DNA of 64,000 nt from CAIWHR01 sp963726775 (lineage in GTDB: Bacteria > Pseudomonadota > Gammaproteobacteria > Burkholderiales > Casimicrobiaceae): positions 186,001-250,000 of the forward strand of contig CAVSDL010000009.1 in the NCBI GenBank assembly GCA_963726775.1, in the 5' to 3' direction. The notes under the pieces are model-generated. The model had not been told where the DNA came from. It saw nothing but the letters and a program-made list of their open reading frames with translations, and did no database searches. Below are positions 45,527 through 53,656 of this stretch, in pieces. Made by a program: the position numbers and the translations under genes. The number at the start of each line of letters is the position of its first letter. The first letter of the stretch is position 1.

Positions 45527-47860
45527 ATGTTTTTCAAAGATAAAGACGCTGACAAGAAGCGCCGGACAGCACGCGTGTCCGCGCGCGCGGCGCCTGCCGA
45601 ATCGGAGCTTTCGCCACGCTTCGCGCGACTGGTTCGCGAATCGAAATGGCTCCTCGCCGTCGCCGGCTTCGCGTGGCTCGCACTGATCCTCGCGACGTAC
45701 ACGAATGCGGATCCCGGCTGGTGGTTTTCCGGCACCGGCGCGCCGATCGCCAACAAGGGCGGCGTCGCCGGCGCATGGCTCGCCGATCTGCTGCTTAACC
45801 TGTTCGGAATTTCAGCCTGGTGGTGGGTGGTCGCGGGTGTCGTCTGGGTCGTCGCCGGCTATCGCCGCATCGGGCGCCCCGAACTCGCGAGCGATCATCC
45901 GCTGACACTTGCGGCCCTCGGCTTTGGCATGGTGCTGTTCACCAGCGCGGCGCTCGAGGCGCAGCGTTTCTACAACCTGCCGGTGATCCTGCCGCAGCAC
46001 GCGGGCGGCGCGTTGGGAGAGATCATCGGCACGACGCTGTCGAAGCTGTTGGGCTTCAATGGCGCGACGCTCGTGCTGATCGCACTGTTTGCGGCCGGCT
46101 GGTCGCTGTTCTTCGGCATGTCGTGGCTGAAACTGATGGAACGCATCGGCGCCGGCCTCGAGGGCGTCGTCGCTTCGGTGCGCCGCCGGACGCAGCAGCG
46201 CCGGGACCGCGAACGGGGTGCGGATGCGCTGGCCCGGCGCGAGGCCGTCGTGCAGGCGAAGCACGACGTCGTCGAACGCGAGCCGGTGATTGTGGTGCCG
46301 GCGTTGACCGAGGTACCCAGATCCGAGCGCGTCGCCAGGGAAATGCAGCGACCGCTGTTCGTCGACATGCCCGACTCGCCGTTGCCGCCGCTCGCGCTCC
46401 TCGACGACGCGCCGTCGAGCCAGGAGGCGGTCAGCGCGGAGACGCTGGAATTCACATCACGCCTGATCGAACGCAAACTCGCCGATTTTGGCGTCGCGGT
46501 GAAGGTGCTGGCCGCGTATCCGGGACCGGTGATCACGCGCTTCGAGATCGAGCCGGCCGTCGGCGTCAAGGGCGCGCATGTCGTCAACCTGATGAAGGAC
46601 CTGGCGCGTGCGCTGTCGGTCGTCAGCATCCGCGTCGTGGAGACAATCCCCGGCAAGTCGTGCATGGGCCTCGAGCTGCCGAACCCGAAGCGGCAGATCG
46701 TGAAGCTGGTCGAGATCCTGTCATCGGCGACCTACAACGACACGGCGAGTCCGCTGACGCTGGCGCTCGGCAAGGACATCGCCGGCAAGCCGGTGATCGC
46801 GGACCTGGCGCGGATGCCCCATCTGCTGGTCGCGGGCACCACCGGTTCCGGCAAGTCGGTCGCGGTCAACGCGATGATCCTGTCGCTCCTGTACAAGGCC
46901 GAGCCGCGGCAGGTGCGGCTGATCTTCGTCGATCCGAAAATGCTCGAACTCTCGGTGTACGAAGGGATACCGCATCTGCTGGCACCGGTCGTCACGGACA
47001 TGAAGCTCGCCGGCAATGCGCTCAACTGGTGCGTCGGAGAGATGGAGCGCCGGTACAAGCTGATGTCGACGCTGGGCGTGCGCAATCTCGGCGGCTACAA
47101 CTCGAAGGTCGCCGAGGCCAGGAAGGCCGGCAAACCGCTGACCAATCCATTCTCGCTTACCCCCGAGGCGCCGGAGCCCATCGAGGAGATGCCGTTCATC
47201 GTCGTCGTCATCGACGAGCTGGCGGATCTGATGATGGTCACCGGCAAGAAGATCGAGGAGCTGATCGCGCGCATCGCCCAGAAGGCGCGCGCGGCCGGCA
47301 TCCACCTGATCCTCGCCACGCAGCGCCCCAGCGTGGATGTCATCACCGGGCTCATCAAGGCCAACATCCCGTCGCGGATCGCGTTCCAGGTCGCGAGCAA
47401 GGTCGATTCGCGGACGATCCTCGACCACATGGGCGCCGAGACGCTGCTGGGGCAAGGCGACATGCTGTTCCAGCCTCCGGGTGTAGGCTATCCGTCGCGC
47501 GTGCATGGCGCGTTCGTGTCCGACGCCGAGGTGCATCACGTGGTCGAGCACCTGAAGGCGCAGGGTGGGCCGCAATATCTGGAAGGCATCCTCGAGGGTA
47601 CAGCCAGCGGCAACGGCGACGAAGGCGTCAGCGTGGAAAGCGGTGACGCCGAATCCGATCCGATGTACGACCAGGCGGTCACGATCGTGCTGCAGACGCG
47701 GCGCCCGTCGATCTCGCTCGTGCAGCGGCATCTGCGCATCGGCTACAACCGCGCCGCGCGGCTGATCGAGCAGATGGAGCGCTCCGGGCTCGTGTCGCCG
47801 ATGCAATCGAACGGCAACCGCGAGGTTCTGGTGCCGGCGGGCAAGGGCGGCAATTCGTGA
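45527..47860 (+). CDS. ftsK: DNA translocase FtsK
   Basis: FtsK pumps chromosome ends across the septum and activates XerCD at dif. The 777-residue product has an N-terminal membrane domain with four helices (LLAVAGFAWLALILATYT, WWWVVAGVVWVVAGYR, LTLAALGFGMVLFTSAAL, ATLVLIALFAAGWSLFFGM), a short linker, and the motor: Walker A AGTTGSGKSVAVNAMILSLL (near residue 440), Walker B IVVVIDELADLMMVTGKKIE, and a C-terminal gamma domain (LVQRHLRIGYNRAARLIEQM) that reads KOPS. The linker is short compared with E. coli FtsK, as usual in this class. Its TGA overlaps the lolA GTG. Confidence 0.97.
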   Translation: MFFKDKDADKKRRTARVSARAAPAESELSPRFARLVRESKWLLAVAGFAWLALILATYTNADPGWWFSGTGAPIANKGGVAGAWLADLLLNLFGISAWWWVVAGVVWVVAGYRRIGRPELASDHPLTLAALGFGMVLFTSAALEAQRFYNLPVILPQHAGGALGEIIGTTLSKLLGFNGATLVLIALFAAGWSLFFGMSWLKLMERIGAGLEGVVASVRRRTQQRRDRERGADALARREAVVQAKHDVVEREPVIVVPALTEVPRSERVAREMQRPLFVDMPDSPLPPLALLDDAPSSQEAVSAETLEFTSRLIERKLADFGVAVKVLAAYPGPVITRFEIEPAVGVKGAHVVNLMKDLARALSVVSIRVVETIPGKSCMGLELPNPKRQIVKLVEILSSATYNDTASPLTLALGKDIAGKPVIADLARMPHLLVAGTTGSGKSVAVNAMILSLLYKAEPRQVRLIFVDPKMLELSVYEGIPHLLAPVVTDMKLAGNALNWCVGEMERRYKLMSTLGVRNLGGYNSKVAEARKAGKPLTNPFSLTPEAPEPIEEMPFIVVVIDELADLMMVTGKKIEELIARIAQKARAAGIHLILATQRPSVDVITGLIKANIPSRIAFQVASKVDSRTILDHMGAETLLGQGDMLFQPPGVGYPSRVHGAFVSDAEVHHVVEHLKAQGGPQYLEGILEGTASGNGDEGVSVESGDAESDPMYDQAVTIVLQTRRPSISLVQRHLRIGYNRAARLIEQMERSGLVSPMQSNGNREVLVPAGKGGNS

Positions 47861-48483
47861 GCAGGTGGCAGGCGGTGTGCGTCGCCGCTTTCGGCCTCAC
47901 CGCCGCCACTGCGACGCATGGGTCGGGTCTCGCCGAGCTGAAGGCGTTCCTCAGCCAGACGAAAAGCGGTCGCGCGACCTTCACGCAAGTCGTCGCGAGC
48001 AGAGGCGGCACCGCCACGCAGGAGTCGTCGGGCACGTTTTCGTTCCTGCGCCCCGGCAAGTTCCGCTGGGCATATGCCAAGCCGTTCGAGCAGTTGATCG
48101 TCGGCGATGGCGGCAAGCTGTGGATCTACGATCGGGACCTCAATCAGGTGGTGGTCCGCAAGCTCGACGTGGCGCTGGGTTCCAGTCCGGCCGCGCTGCT
48201 CGCCGGCGACAATGCGCTCGAAAAGCATTTCGACCTGGCCGAGGCGGGCCGCACCGACGGGCTCGAGATGGTCGACGCGACGCCGCGGACACCGGACACC
48301 GGCTTCGAGCGCGTACGCATCGGCTTGAGGGACAATCTGCCGCGCACGATGGAGCTCAAGGACACGTTCGGAAACGTCACGACGCTGACGTTCGGCGCCT
48401 TCGAACGCAATGGCGCGCTCGACGTGGCGCAGTTCCGTTTCGCGCCGCCGCCGGGTGCGGACGTCATAGGCGAGGGAAACTAG
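47857..48483 (+). CDS. lolA: outer-membrane lipoprotein carrier protein LolA
   Basis: LolA is the periplasmic chaperone that takes lipoproteins from LolCDE to LolB. The 208-residue product has a signal peptide (RWQAVCVAAFGLTAATATHG), then the open beta-barrel motifs: ATFTQVVASRGGTATQESSG, FLRPGKFRWAYAKPFEQLIV and GDGGKLWIYDRDLNQVVVRK. The C-terminal FGNVTTLTFGAFERNGALDV is family-typical. GTG start overlaps the ftsK stop (GTGA). The ftsK-lolA-rarA-serS order is usual in betaproteobacteria, but here four genes separate lolA from rarA. Confidence 0.95.
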   Translation: MSRWQAVCVAAFGLTAATATHGSGLAELKAFLSQTKSGRATFTQVVASRGGTATQESSGTFSFLRPGKFRWAYAKPFEQLIVGDGGKLWIYDRDLNQVVVRKLDVALGSSPAALLAGDNALEKHFDLAEAGRTDGLEMVDATPRTPDTGFERVRIGLRDNLPRTMELKDTFGNVTTLTFGAFERNGALDVAQFRFAPPPGADVIGEGN

Positions 48484-48502
48484 GGCCAAGTGCAGGCCAG
48501 CG

Positions 48503-49468
48503 TCATGGCAGCGGCAGGCCCTTCGCGGCCATGACCGCGCGTCCGCGGTCCGGGTAGTCGGTGATCAGGCCGTCGACCTCGAGGTCGATGAGACGCGCCA
48601 TGTCGGCGGGGTCGTTGACCGTCCACGGCAGGATCCTGATGCCGATTGCGTGCGCCTCCGTCACGAGTTCCCTCGTTACGTTGCGCCAATGGGGCGACCA
48701 CGTCTCGCAGCCGGCAACTTTCACGAGCCGCGGCAGCGAGCCACCGTGGGCCGCAAGGTCGAATCCGGCATGCCAGGGCGACGGCAGGCGCCGGTCGCGC
48801 CGGACGGTGTCGAAGCTCGACGTTTCGCTCGTGAGGCAGACGGTTCCGATCTCGGGAGCCAGTTTCTTGGCCTCGACCAGCGTGCGCCAGTCAAACGATT
48901 GAATGGTCACCGCGCGCATCATCCCGGCCCGCCGCACGACGTCAATCGTCAGCCGCGCGAATGTCGCCGGATCCACCGTCTCGGAGGAGCTCGCCGGCGT
49001 GACCTTGGTTTCGATGTTGAAGCGTAGCGGCCGGCTGGCGGCCCCGGCGAGCGCGAATACTTCGGCCAGCGTCGGGAAGCGCTCGCCGTCCTCCGGCCGT
49101 TGCTCGGGAAACTCCCTGGCATAGCGGCTTGCGGGATCGACGCGGCCGATGTCGTAGCGCTGCAACTCGGCCAGTGTCAGCGTAAGGATCGCGGGCCCCT
49201 TCGCCCCGAGCCAGCGGCCATCGGGCCCGCGCACGATGTCCGGATTGAGATACGGATCATGCGCAATGACCAGCACGCCGTCCTTCGTCACCGCGAGATC
49301 GGTCTCCAGCGTCGTCACGCCAATTTCCTGCGCCTTGCGGAACGCGGCCAGCGTGTTCTCGGGCGCGAGCCCGCGCGCGCCACGGTGGCCCTGCAGGTCG
49401 AATGCCGCGGCGGAGAGCGCGACCGCCACGACCAGGGCTCCCGCGATGAAGGCCAGGAGGCGGCTCAA
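48503..49468 (-). CDS. glycerophosphodiester phosphodiesterase
   Basis: An enzyme hydrolysing glycerophosphodiesters to glycerol 3-phosphate and an alcohol. The GDPD signature FDLQGHRGARGLAPENTLAA and TLETDLAVTKDGVLVIAHDP carry the catalytic His pair and metal Glu/Asp; HRGARGLAPEN lies just after the signal region LAFIAGALVVAVALSAAAF, so the protein is exported. The start is TTG at 49468, overlapping the TGA of the upstream dehydrogenase (TTGA); about 321 residues. It is the last gene of a three-gene minus-strand unit. Confidence 0.9.
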   Translation of the reverse strand: MSRLLAFIAGALVVAVALSAAAFDLQGHRGARGLAPENTLAAFRKAQEIGVTTLETDLAVTKDGVLVIAHDPYLNPDIVRGPDGRWLGAKGPAILTLTLAELQRYDIGRVDPASRYAREFPEQRPEDGERFPTLAEVFALAGAASRPLRFNIETKVTPASSSETVDPATFARLTIDVVRRAGMMRAVTIQSFDWRTLVEAKKLAPEIGTVCLTSETSSFDTVRRDRRLPSPWHAGFDLAAHGGSLPRLVKVAGCETWSPHWRNVTRELVTEAHAIGIRILPWTVNDPADMARLIDLEVDGLITDYPDRGRAVMAAKGLPLP

Positions 49469-50493
49469 CGCGACAGCCAGGCGCGCATCCGCGGGTGATC
49501 GAGGACCTGCGAATCGACGACGAACTCGGGCCGCCGGCCGGCCGCCACGGCGACGATGCTCGACAGGCCGATCGACGCCATGTTGCCGAAGCACTCGTCG
49601 GTCCAGCACAGCGAGTGCGGAGTGACGATGACGTTGTCCATACCGAGCAGCGGGTTGGCGGGATCGACGGGCTCGCGTTCGAAGACGTCGAGTGCCGCGC
49701 CGGCGATCCGCCGGGCGACGAGCGCCGCGACGAGTGCCGCTTCGTCGACGATCGGGCCGCGGGCGACGTTGATGAAATGCGCGGTCGGCCGCATCCGCGC
49801 GAACTGCGGTGCGCCGATGAGATGCCGTGTTTCATCGCTCAGGAGACAGCAGACGACGACGAAGTCGGACTCGCGGAGCAGGGTGTCGAGATCGACCTTG
49901 CGGGCGCCGATGTAGGAAAGCTCGACGGGATTGACGTACGGATCGGCAGCGACCAGCTGGAGGTCGAAGGTCCGCGCCATCCGCAGCAATTCCTTGCCGA
50001 TGCGCCCGGCACCGATCACCCCCAGGGTGCGCCCGGTCAGGCCGATCCCCATGTGGTCCATCCGCTCGCTCCAACGACCCGACCGCGTGAGCTTGTCCTT
50101 GAGGAACAGGTGGCCGGCCAGCGCCAGCACGAAGGACAATGCGATGGTGGCGACCGGGCGCGGCATGGCGCTTGGCGTATTGGTGACGACGATGCCGGCA
50201 GCTGTCATCGCTGCGACATCGACCGAGTCGTAGCCGACGCCGTGCCGGGCGACGACGCGGAGGCGGCAATCGGCGCGCCCGGCGGCCGCGGCCGGAACGC
50301 GCGGGATGTTGACGTAGAGCGCGTCGTAGCGCGCGGCATGGTCGGCGGAGATTTCGCCCACGACCTCCGGCAGATACTCCCAGTCGACGTTGGCGGCTCC
50401 GTCGAGAATCGCCAGGGCGGCCCTGCCGAACGCCGGTTCCCCGCGCGAATCCAGTATGTCGCGGGTGAGTCCGACGCGAAAGCGTTCGGCCAT
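49465..50493 (-). CDS. D-isomer-specific 2-hydroxyacid dehydrogenase
   Basis: A 342-residue NAD-dependent dehydrogenase of the D-2-hydroxyacid family. The Rossmann motif is TLGVIGAGRIGKELLRMA; the catalytic Arg, Glu and His are in FINVARGPIVDEAALVAALV, LDVFEREPVD and VIVTPHSLCWTDECFG. VARHGVGYDSVDVAAMTAAG is the substrate-loop region. It starts 2 bases after the HpcH-family aldolase, so the two probably act in one pathway, the aldolase releasing a keto-acid or aldehyde and the dehydrogenase interconverting a hydroxyacid. The exact substrate is unknown. Confidence 0.88.
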   Translation of the reverse strand: MAERFRVGLTRDILDSRGEPAFGRAALAILDGAANVDWEYLPEVVGEISADHAARYDALYVNIPRVPAAAAGRADCRLRVVARHGVGYDSVDVAAMTAAGIVVTNTPSAMPRPVATIALSFVLALAGHLFLKDKLTRSGRWSERMDHMGIGLTGRTLGVIGAGRIGKELLRMARTFDLQLVAADPYVNPVELSYIGARKVDLDTLLRESDFVVVCCLLSDETRHLIGAPQFARMRPTAHFINVARGPIVDEAALVAALVARRIAGAALDVFEREPVDPANPLLGMDNVIVTPHSLCWTDECFGNMASIGLSSIVAVAAGRRPEFVVDSQVLDHPRMRAWLSR

Positions 50494-50495
50494 GG

Positions 50496-51284
50496 TCAGC
50501 CCTTTCCTTGTGTCATCGCGCCGCGCAGCACGTCGAGGCCATGCGCGAGCGCGCCCTGCAGCATCAGCTGGTCGACGCCATACGCCATCAACCTGAAACC
50601 CTTGGCCGCGTAACTGCGCGCCCAGTCGTCGTCGGTGGCGAGGAATGCCGGCGTCTTGCCGGCAGCACGGCACGCCGTGACGATGCGTTCGACGGCGGCC
50701 AGGTAATCGGGATGGCCGAACTGGCCGGGGATCCCCATGAAATTGGTCAGGTCGAAATGTCCGATCCACAGCGCATCGACGCCGAGCACTCCGGCGATCG
50801 CTTCGACATTGGCGAGGCCCTCGGCGGTCTCGATCTGCGGAATCACCAGTGTCCGCGCATGCAACGCGGCAATCTTGGTCGCGACGTCGCCGCCTTCGTA
50901 ATCGTCGTGCGCGAACCCGAACGCCGCGCCGCGGCGACCCAGCGGCGGGTAGCGGGTGCACGACACGATGTGCCGCGCCTCTTCCGCCGTTCCCACCATC
51001 GGCACCATCACGCCCATGGCGCCGACGTCGAGCGCGCGGGCGATGAAATGGTATTCGCCGCGGGGCACGCGCACCATCGGGACGATGGAAAGCCCGCGGC
51101 ACAACGCGAATTGCGTCTTCAGCGTCTCGAAGCCAAGACCCGTGTGCTCCATGTCGAAAAGCACGAATTGGGCGCCGGCGTTCCTGCAGATCTGCGGCAG
51201 GCCCGGGGAAAAGAATTCGAAAATCATCGCGCCGACGGCCGTGCCGCCTGCGGCGAGCGTTTCCTTGACCGGATTATTGCGCAT
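50496..51284 (-). CDS. HpcH/HpaI-family aldolase
   Basis: A 262-residue class II pyruvate-dependent aldolase of the HpcH/HpaI (2,4-dihydroxyhept-2-ene-1,7-dioate aldolase) family. The metal-binding and catalytic region is seen in QFVLFDMEHTGLGFETLKTQ, IVPMVRVPRGEYHFIARALD and VGAMGVMVPMVGTAEEAR; ETAEGLANVEAIAGV and IGHFDLTNFMGIPG hold Glu and Asp ligands. ATG at 51284 gives MRNNPVKETLAAGG, the family start; a longer frame upstream is unlikely. It leads the minus-strand aldolase-dehydrogenase-GDPD unit. Confidence 0.88.
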   Translation of the reverse strand: MRNNPVKETLAAGGTAVGAMIFEFFSPGLPQICRNAGAQFVLFDMEHTGLGFETLKTQFALCRGLSIVPMVRVPRGEYHFIARALDVGAMGVMVPMVGTAEEARHIVSCTRYPPLGRRGAAFGFAHDDYEGGDVATKIAALHARTLVIPQIETAEGLANVEAIAGVLGVDALWIGHFDLTNFMGIPGQFGHPDYLAAVERIVTACRAAGKTPAFLATDDDWARSYAAKGFRLMAYGVDQLMLQGALAHGLDVLRGAMTQGKG

Positions 51285-51421
51285 CGGACCTCGGCGTCGT
51301 CGAATGGAGATGCTGTCGGAATCGCGCGAGCGGGCGGGGAGCGGCAACCGCAATCAAGGCCGCAACCGAGTCATTGTGGCATGCGTTCAGCGTGCGGTGT
51401 GGCCTTCGCCGCGTCGACCGT

Positions 51422-52132
51422 TCAGTCCGCCAGCTTCGCGAGATACGCGCGGACGCGCCGCGCGTTCGTTCCGAGGTCGCCTTTGCCGACCCGCGACACG
51501 GATCGGACATCGATCCGGCTTCCGGCGCCGACGGGCGTGACGCGAACGACGATGTCGTCGTTGAAGCCGAACCATGGTGTCGTGGCGGTTGCTTCGATCC
51601 GGCCTGTCGAGGCATCCTCGGCGACGATCACCCATCCCATCGCGTTCGCCGCATCACGGGCCTTTGCAAACGCGGCAAGTATCGGCAGCGCCGTGTCGAA
51701 CGGCCGGATGTCGGGATAAGCCCGGGCCTGCGCCTGCGCGGTCGCATCGCCGGGGTAGGTGAAGGGGACCGGCGCCCCGGCGCGCAGTGCTATGACCGCG
51801 GCAAAGGTCGGGGGATTCGTCGTGTCGGTCGTGATGTCGTTGATGGGGGGCAGCGATCGCGCCTGTTGCATCCAGAACCACGGCATTGCGCCGACTCCGA
51901 TGCCGACGGCGAGCGCCGCACCAAGAACGACGGCGCTGCGGGCGCGGCAAGTTCGAATCAATAGCATGACGAACGCGATGCCCGCGACGGCAAATCCGGC
52001 ATATCCGCTCCAGCGGAGAATCCGGAACCCGGTCCCAAAATCCCAGACGCCGAGCCGCGTGCCGTATCCGGAGGCGACGAGGGACGCGGCGACGACGATC
52101 GCCGCGGGCAGGGGCAGTCTTGCAGCGTTCAT
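51422..52132 (-). CDS. DUF1499 membrane protein
   Basis: A 236-residue protein with three N-terminal membrane helices (LPAAIVVAASLVASGYG, WSGYAGFAVAGIAFVMLLIR, SAVVLGAALAVGIGVGAMPW) and a DUF1499 domain (about 100-236): INDITTDTTNPPTF, AYPDIRPFDTALPILAAF, GWVIVAEDASTGRIEATATT and the end VSRVGKGDLGTNARRVRAYL. DUF1499 proteins have no settled function. ATG at 52132; the 78-base gap to rarA on the other strand should hold both promoters. Confidence 0.85.
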   Translation of the reverse strand: MNAARLPLPAAIVVAASLVASGYGTRLGVWDFGTGFRILRWSGYAGFAVAGIAFVMLLIRTCRARSAVVLGAALAVGIGVGAMPWFWMQQARSLPPINDITTDTTNPPTFAAVIALRAGAPVPFTYPGDATAQAQARAYPDIRPFDTALPILAAFAKARDAANAMGWVIVAEDASTGRIEATATTPWFGFNDDIVVRVTPVGAGSRIDVRSVSRVGKGDLGTNARRVRAYLAKLAD

Positions 52133-52210
52133 GCGGGTCTCGGAAATGCCGGATAATGCCGACTCTACGCCCCGTCGTTCGGAAGGGTCAACGCGATCCG
52201 TCCGACCGGC

Positions 52211-53545
52211 ATGCGGCCCGCCGATTCCGTGACCGACCTCTTCAATCCCGCGATTCCCGCGGCCCCGCTCGCCGAGCGCCTGCGTCCGAAGGCCATCGCG
52301 GAGGTCATCGGCCAGCGCCACCTGCTCGCACCCGGCAAGCCGCTCGCGGTGGCATTCGCTTCCGGCAAGGCTCATTCGATGATCCTCTGGGGCCCGCCGG
52401 GCGTCGGGAAGACGACGCTCGCGCGGCTGATGGCGGACGCCTTCAATGCCGAGTTCATTGCGCTGTCGGCGGTGCTGTCGGGGGTCAAGGACATCCGCGA
52501 AGCGGTTGCGCGCGCGGAGGCGATCCTCGCGCAATCGGGCCGCCACACGATCCTGTTCGTCGACGAGGTGCATCGCTTCAACAAAGCGCAGCAGGATGCC
52601 TTCCTGCCCTTTGTCGAGCGGGGGCTCGTCACCTTCATCGGCGCGACGACGGAGAATCCGTCGTTCGAGGTCAACAGCGCGCTGCTGTCGCGCGCGGCCG
52701 TGTACGTGCTGGAGCCGCTGTCGATCGAGGAGCTGGGGCAGCTGCTCGATCGGGCGCTGGCGTCGGGCGCACCCCGGCTCTCCGTGGCACCGGACGCGCG
52801 CGACGCGCTGATCGGATATGCGGACGGCGACGGTCGCCGGCTCATCAATCTGGTCGAATATCTGGCTACGGCCACGGGGGACGGGCGCAGGGAGCCGGTC
52901 GATGTCGCGTTCGTCGAGGCGACGATCGCCCGGTCGTTGCGCCGGTTCGACAAGGGCGGCGAAGCGTTCTACGACCAGATCTCCGCATTGCACAAGTCGG
53001 TGCGCGGCTCGAATCCGGATGCGGCTCTGTACTGGATGTGCCGGATGCTCGACGGCGGCGCCGATCCCCTCTACGTCGGCCGGCGGCTGATCCGGATGGC
53101 GACCGAGGACATCGGCCTCGCCGATCCGCGGGCGCTGTCGCTGACGACGACGGCCGTTGCGACCTACGAGCGCCTGGGCACGCCCGAAGGCGATCTGGCG
53201 CTCGCCGAAGCGGTCATCTATCTCGCCTGCGCGCCCAAATCGAACGCGGTGTACACGGCGTACAGCGCGGCGCGCGCGTTCATCGCCGAGGACGGCTCAC
53301 GCCCCGTGCCGCTGCGGCTGCGCAACGCGCCGACGAAATTGATGAAGGCACTGGGCTACGCCAAGGGCTATCGCTATGCGCACGACGAGGAGGACGCCTA
53401 CGCCGCCGGCGAGCGCTACTTTCCGGACAACATGCCCGATGTCTCGTGGTACGAGCCCACCGATCGCGGGCTGGAGGCGAAGATCCGCGAAAAACTGGAA
53501 TGGCTGCGGGCCCGGGATCAGAAGAAGGTCGACGACGACGCCTAG
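52211..53545 (+). CDS. rarA: replication-associated recombination protein A (AAA+ ATPase)
   Basis: RarA/MgsA (WRNIP1 family) acts at stalled replication forks and interacts with SSB. The 444-residue product has Walker A ILWGPPGVGKTTLARLMADA (near residue 60), Walker B TILFVDEVHRFNKAQQDAFL, sensor motif FIGATTENPSFEVNSALLSR, and the C-terminal tetramerisation domain (ALYWMCRMLDGGADPLYVGR, RLIRMATEDIGLADPRALSL). It lies 111 bases before serS, the normal neighbour. RLRPKAIAEVIGQRHLL is the conserved start. Confidence 0.96.
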   Translation: MRPADSVTDLFNPAIPAAPLAERLRPKAIAEVIGQRHLLAPGKPLAVAFASGKAHSMILWGPPGVGKTTLARLMADAFNAEFIALSAVLSGVKDIREAVARAEAILAQSGRHTILFVDEVHRFNKAQQDAFLPFVERGLVTFIGATTENPSFEVNSALLSRAAVYVLEPLSIEELGQLLDRALASGAPRLSVAPDARDALIGYADGDGRRLINLVEYLATATGDGRREPVDVAFVEATIARSLRRFDKGGEAFYDQISALHKSVRGSNPDAALYWMCRMLDGGADPLYVGRRLIRMATEDIGLADPRALSLTTTAVATYERLGTPEGDLALAEAVIYLACAPKSNAVYTAYSAARAFIAEDGSRPVPLRLRNAPTKLMKALGYAKGYRYAHDEEDAYAAGERYFPDNMPDVSWYEPTDRGLEAKIREKLEWLRARDQKKVDDDA

Positions 53546-53644
53546 GTGCAGGCGCGCGCGGCGTCCGGCGTACTACGTCACCTGATTGCTGCACCCGACA
53601 ATGCGCGACAGAGCAGGCAACAAGTACCGATGGTCCCCATTTGT

Positions 53645-53650
53645 TAAAAT
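53645..53650 (+). promoter_or_regulatory. candidate -10 element giving a leaderless serS message
   Basis: TAAAAT ends 7 bases before the serS ATG (53657), so a transcript from it would start at or next to the A of ATG. No Shine-Dalgarno sequence is present between. A convincing -35 is missing (the AAGTAC region at 53622 is weak). Confidence 0.4.
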
Positions 53651-53656
53651 CGCCCG

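Noticed and set aside
48150..48480. A toxin-antitoxin or restriction gene in the lolA-GDPD junction
   Set aside because: Only 19 bases separate the two convergent genes and the antisense frames have no such motifs.
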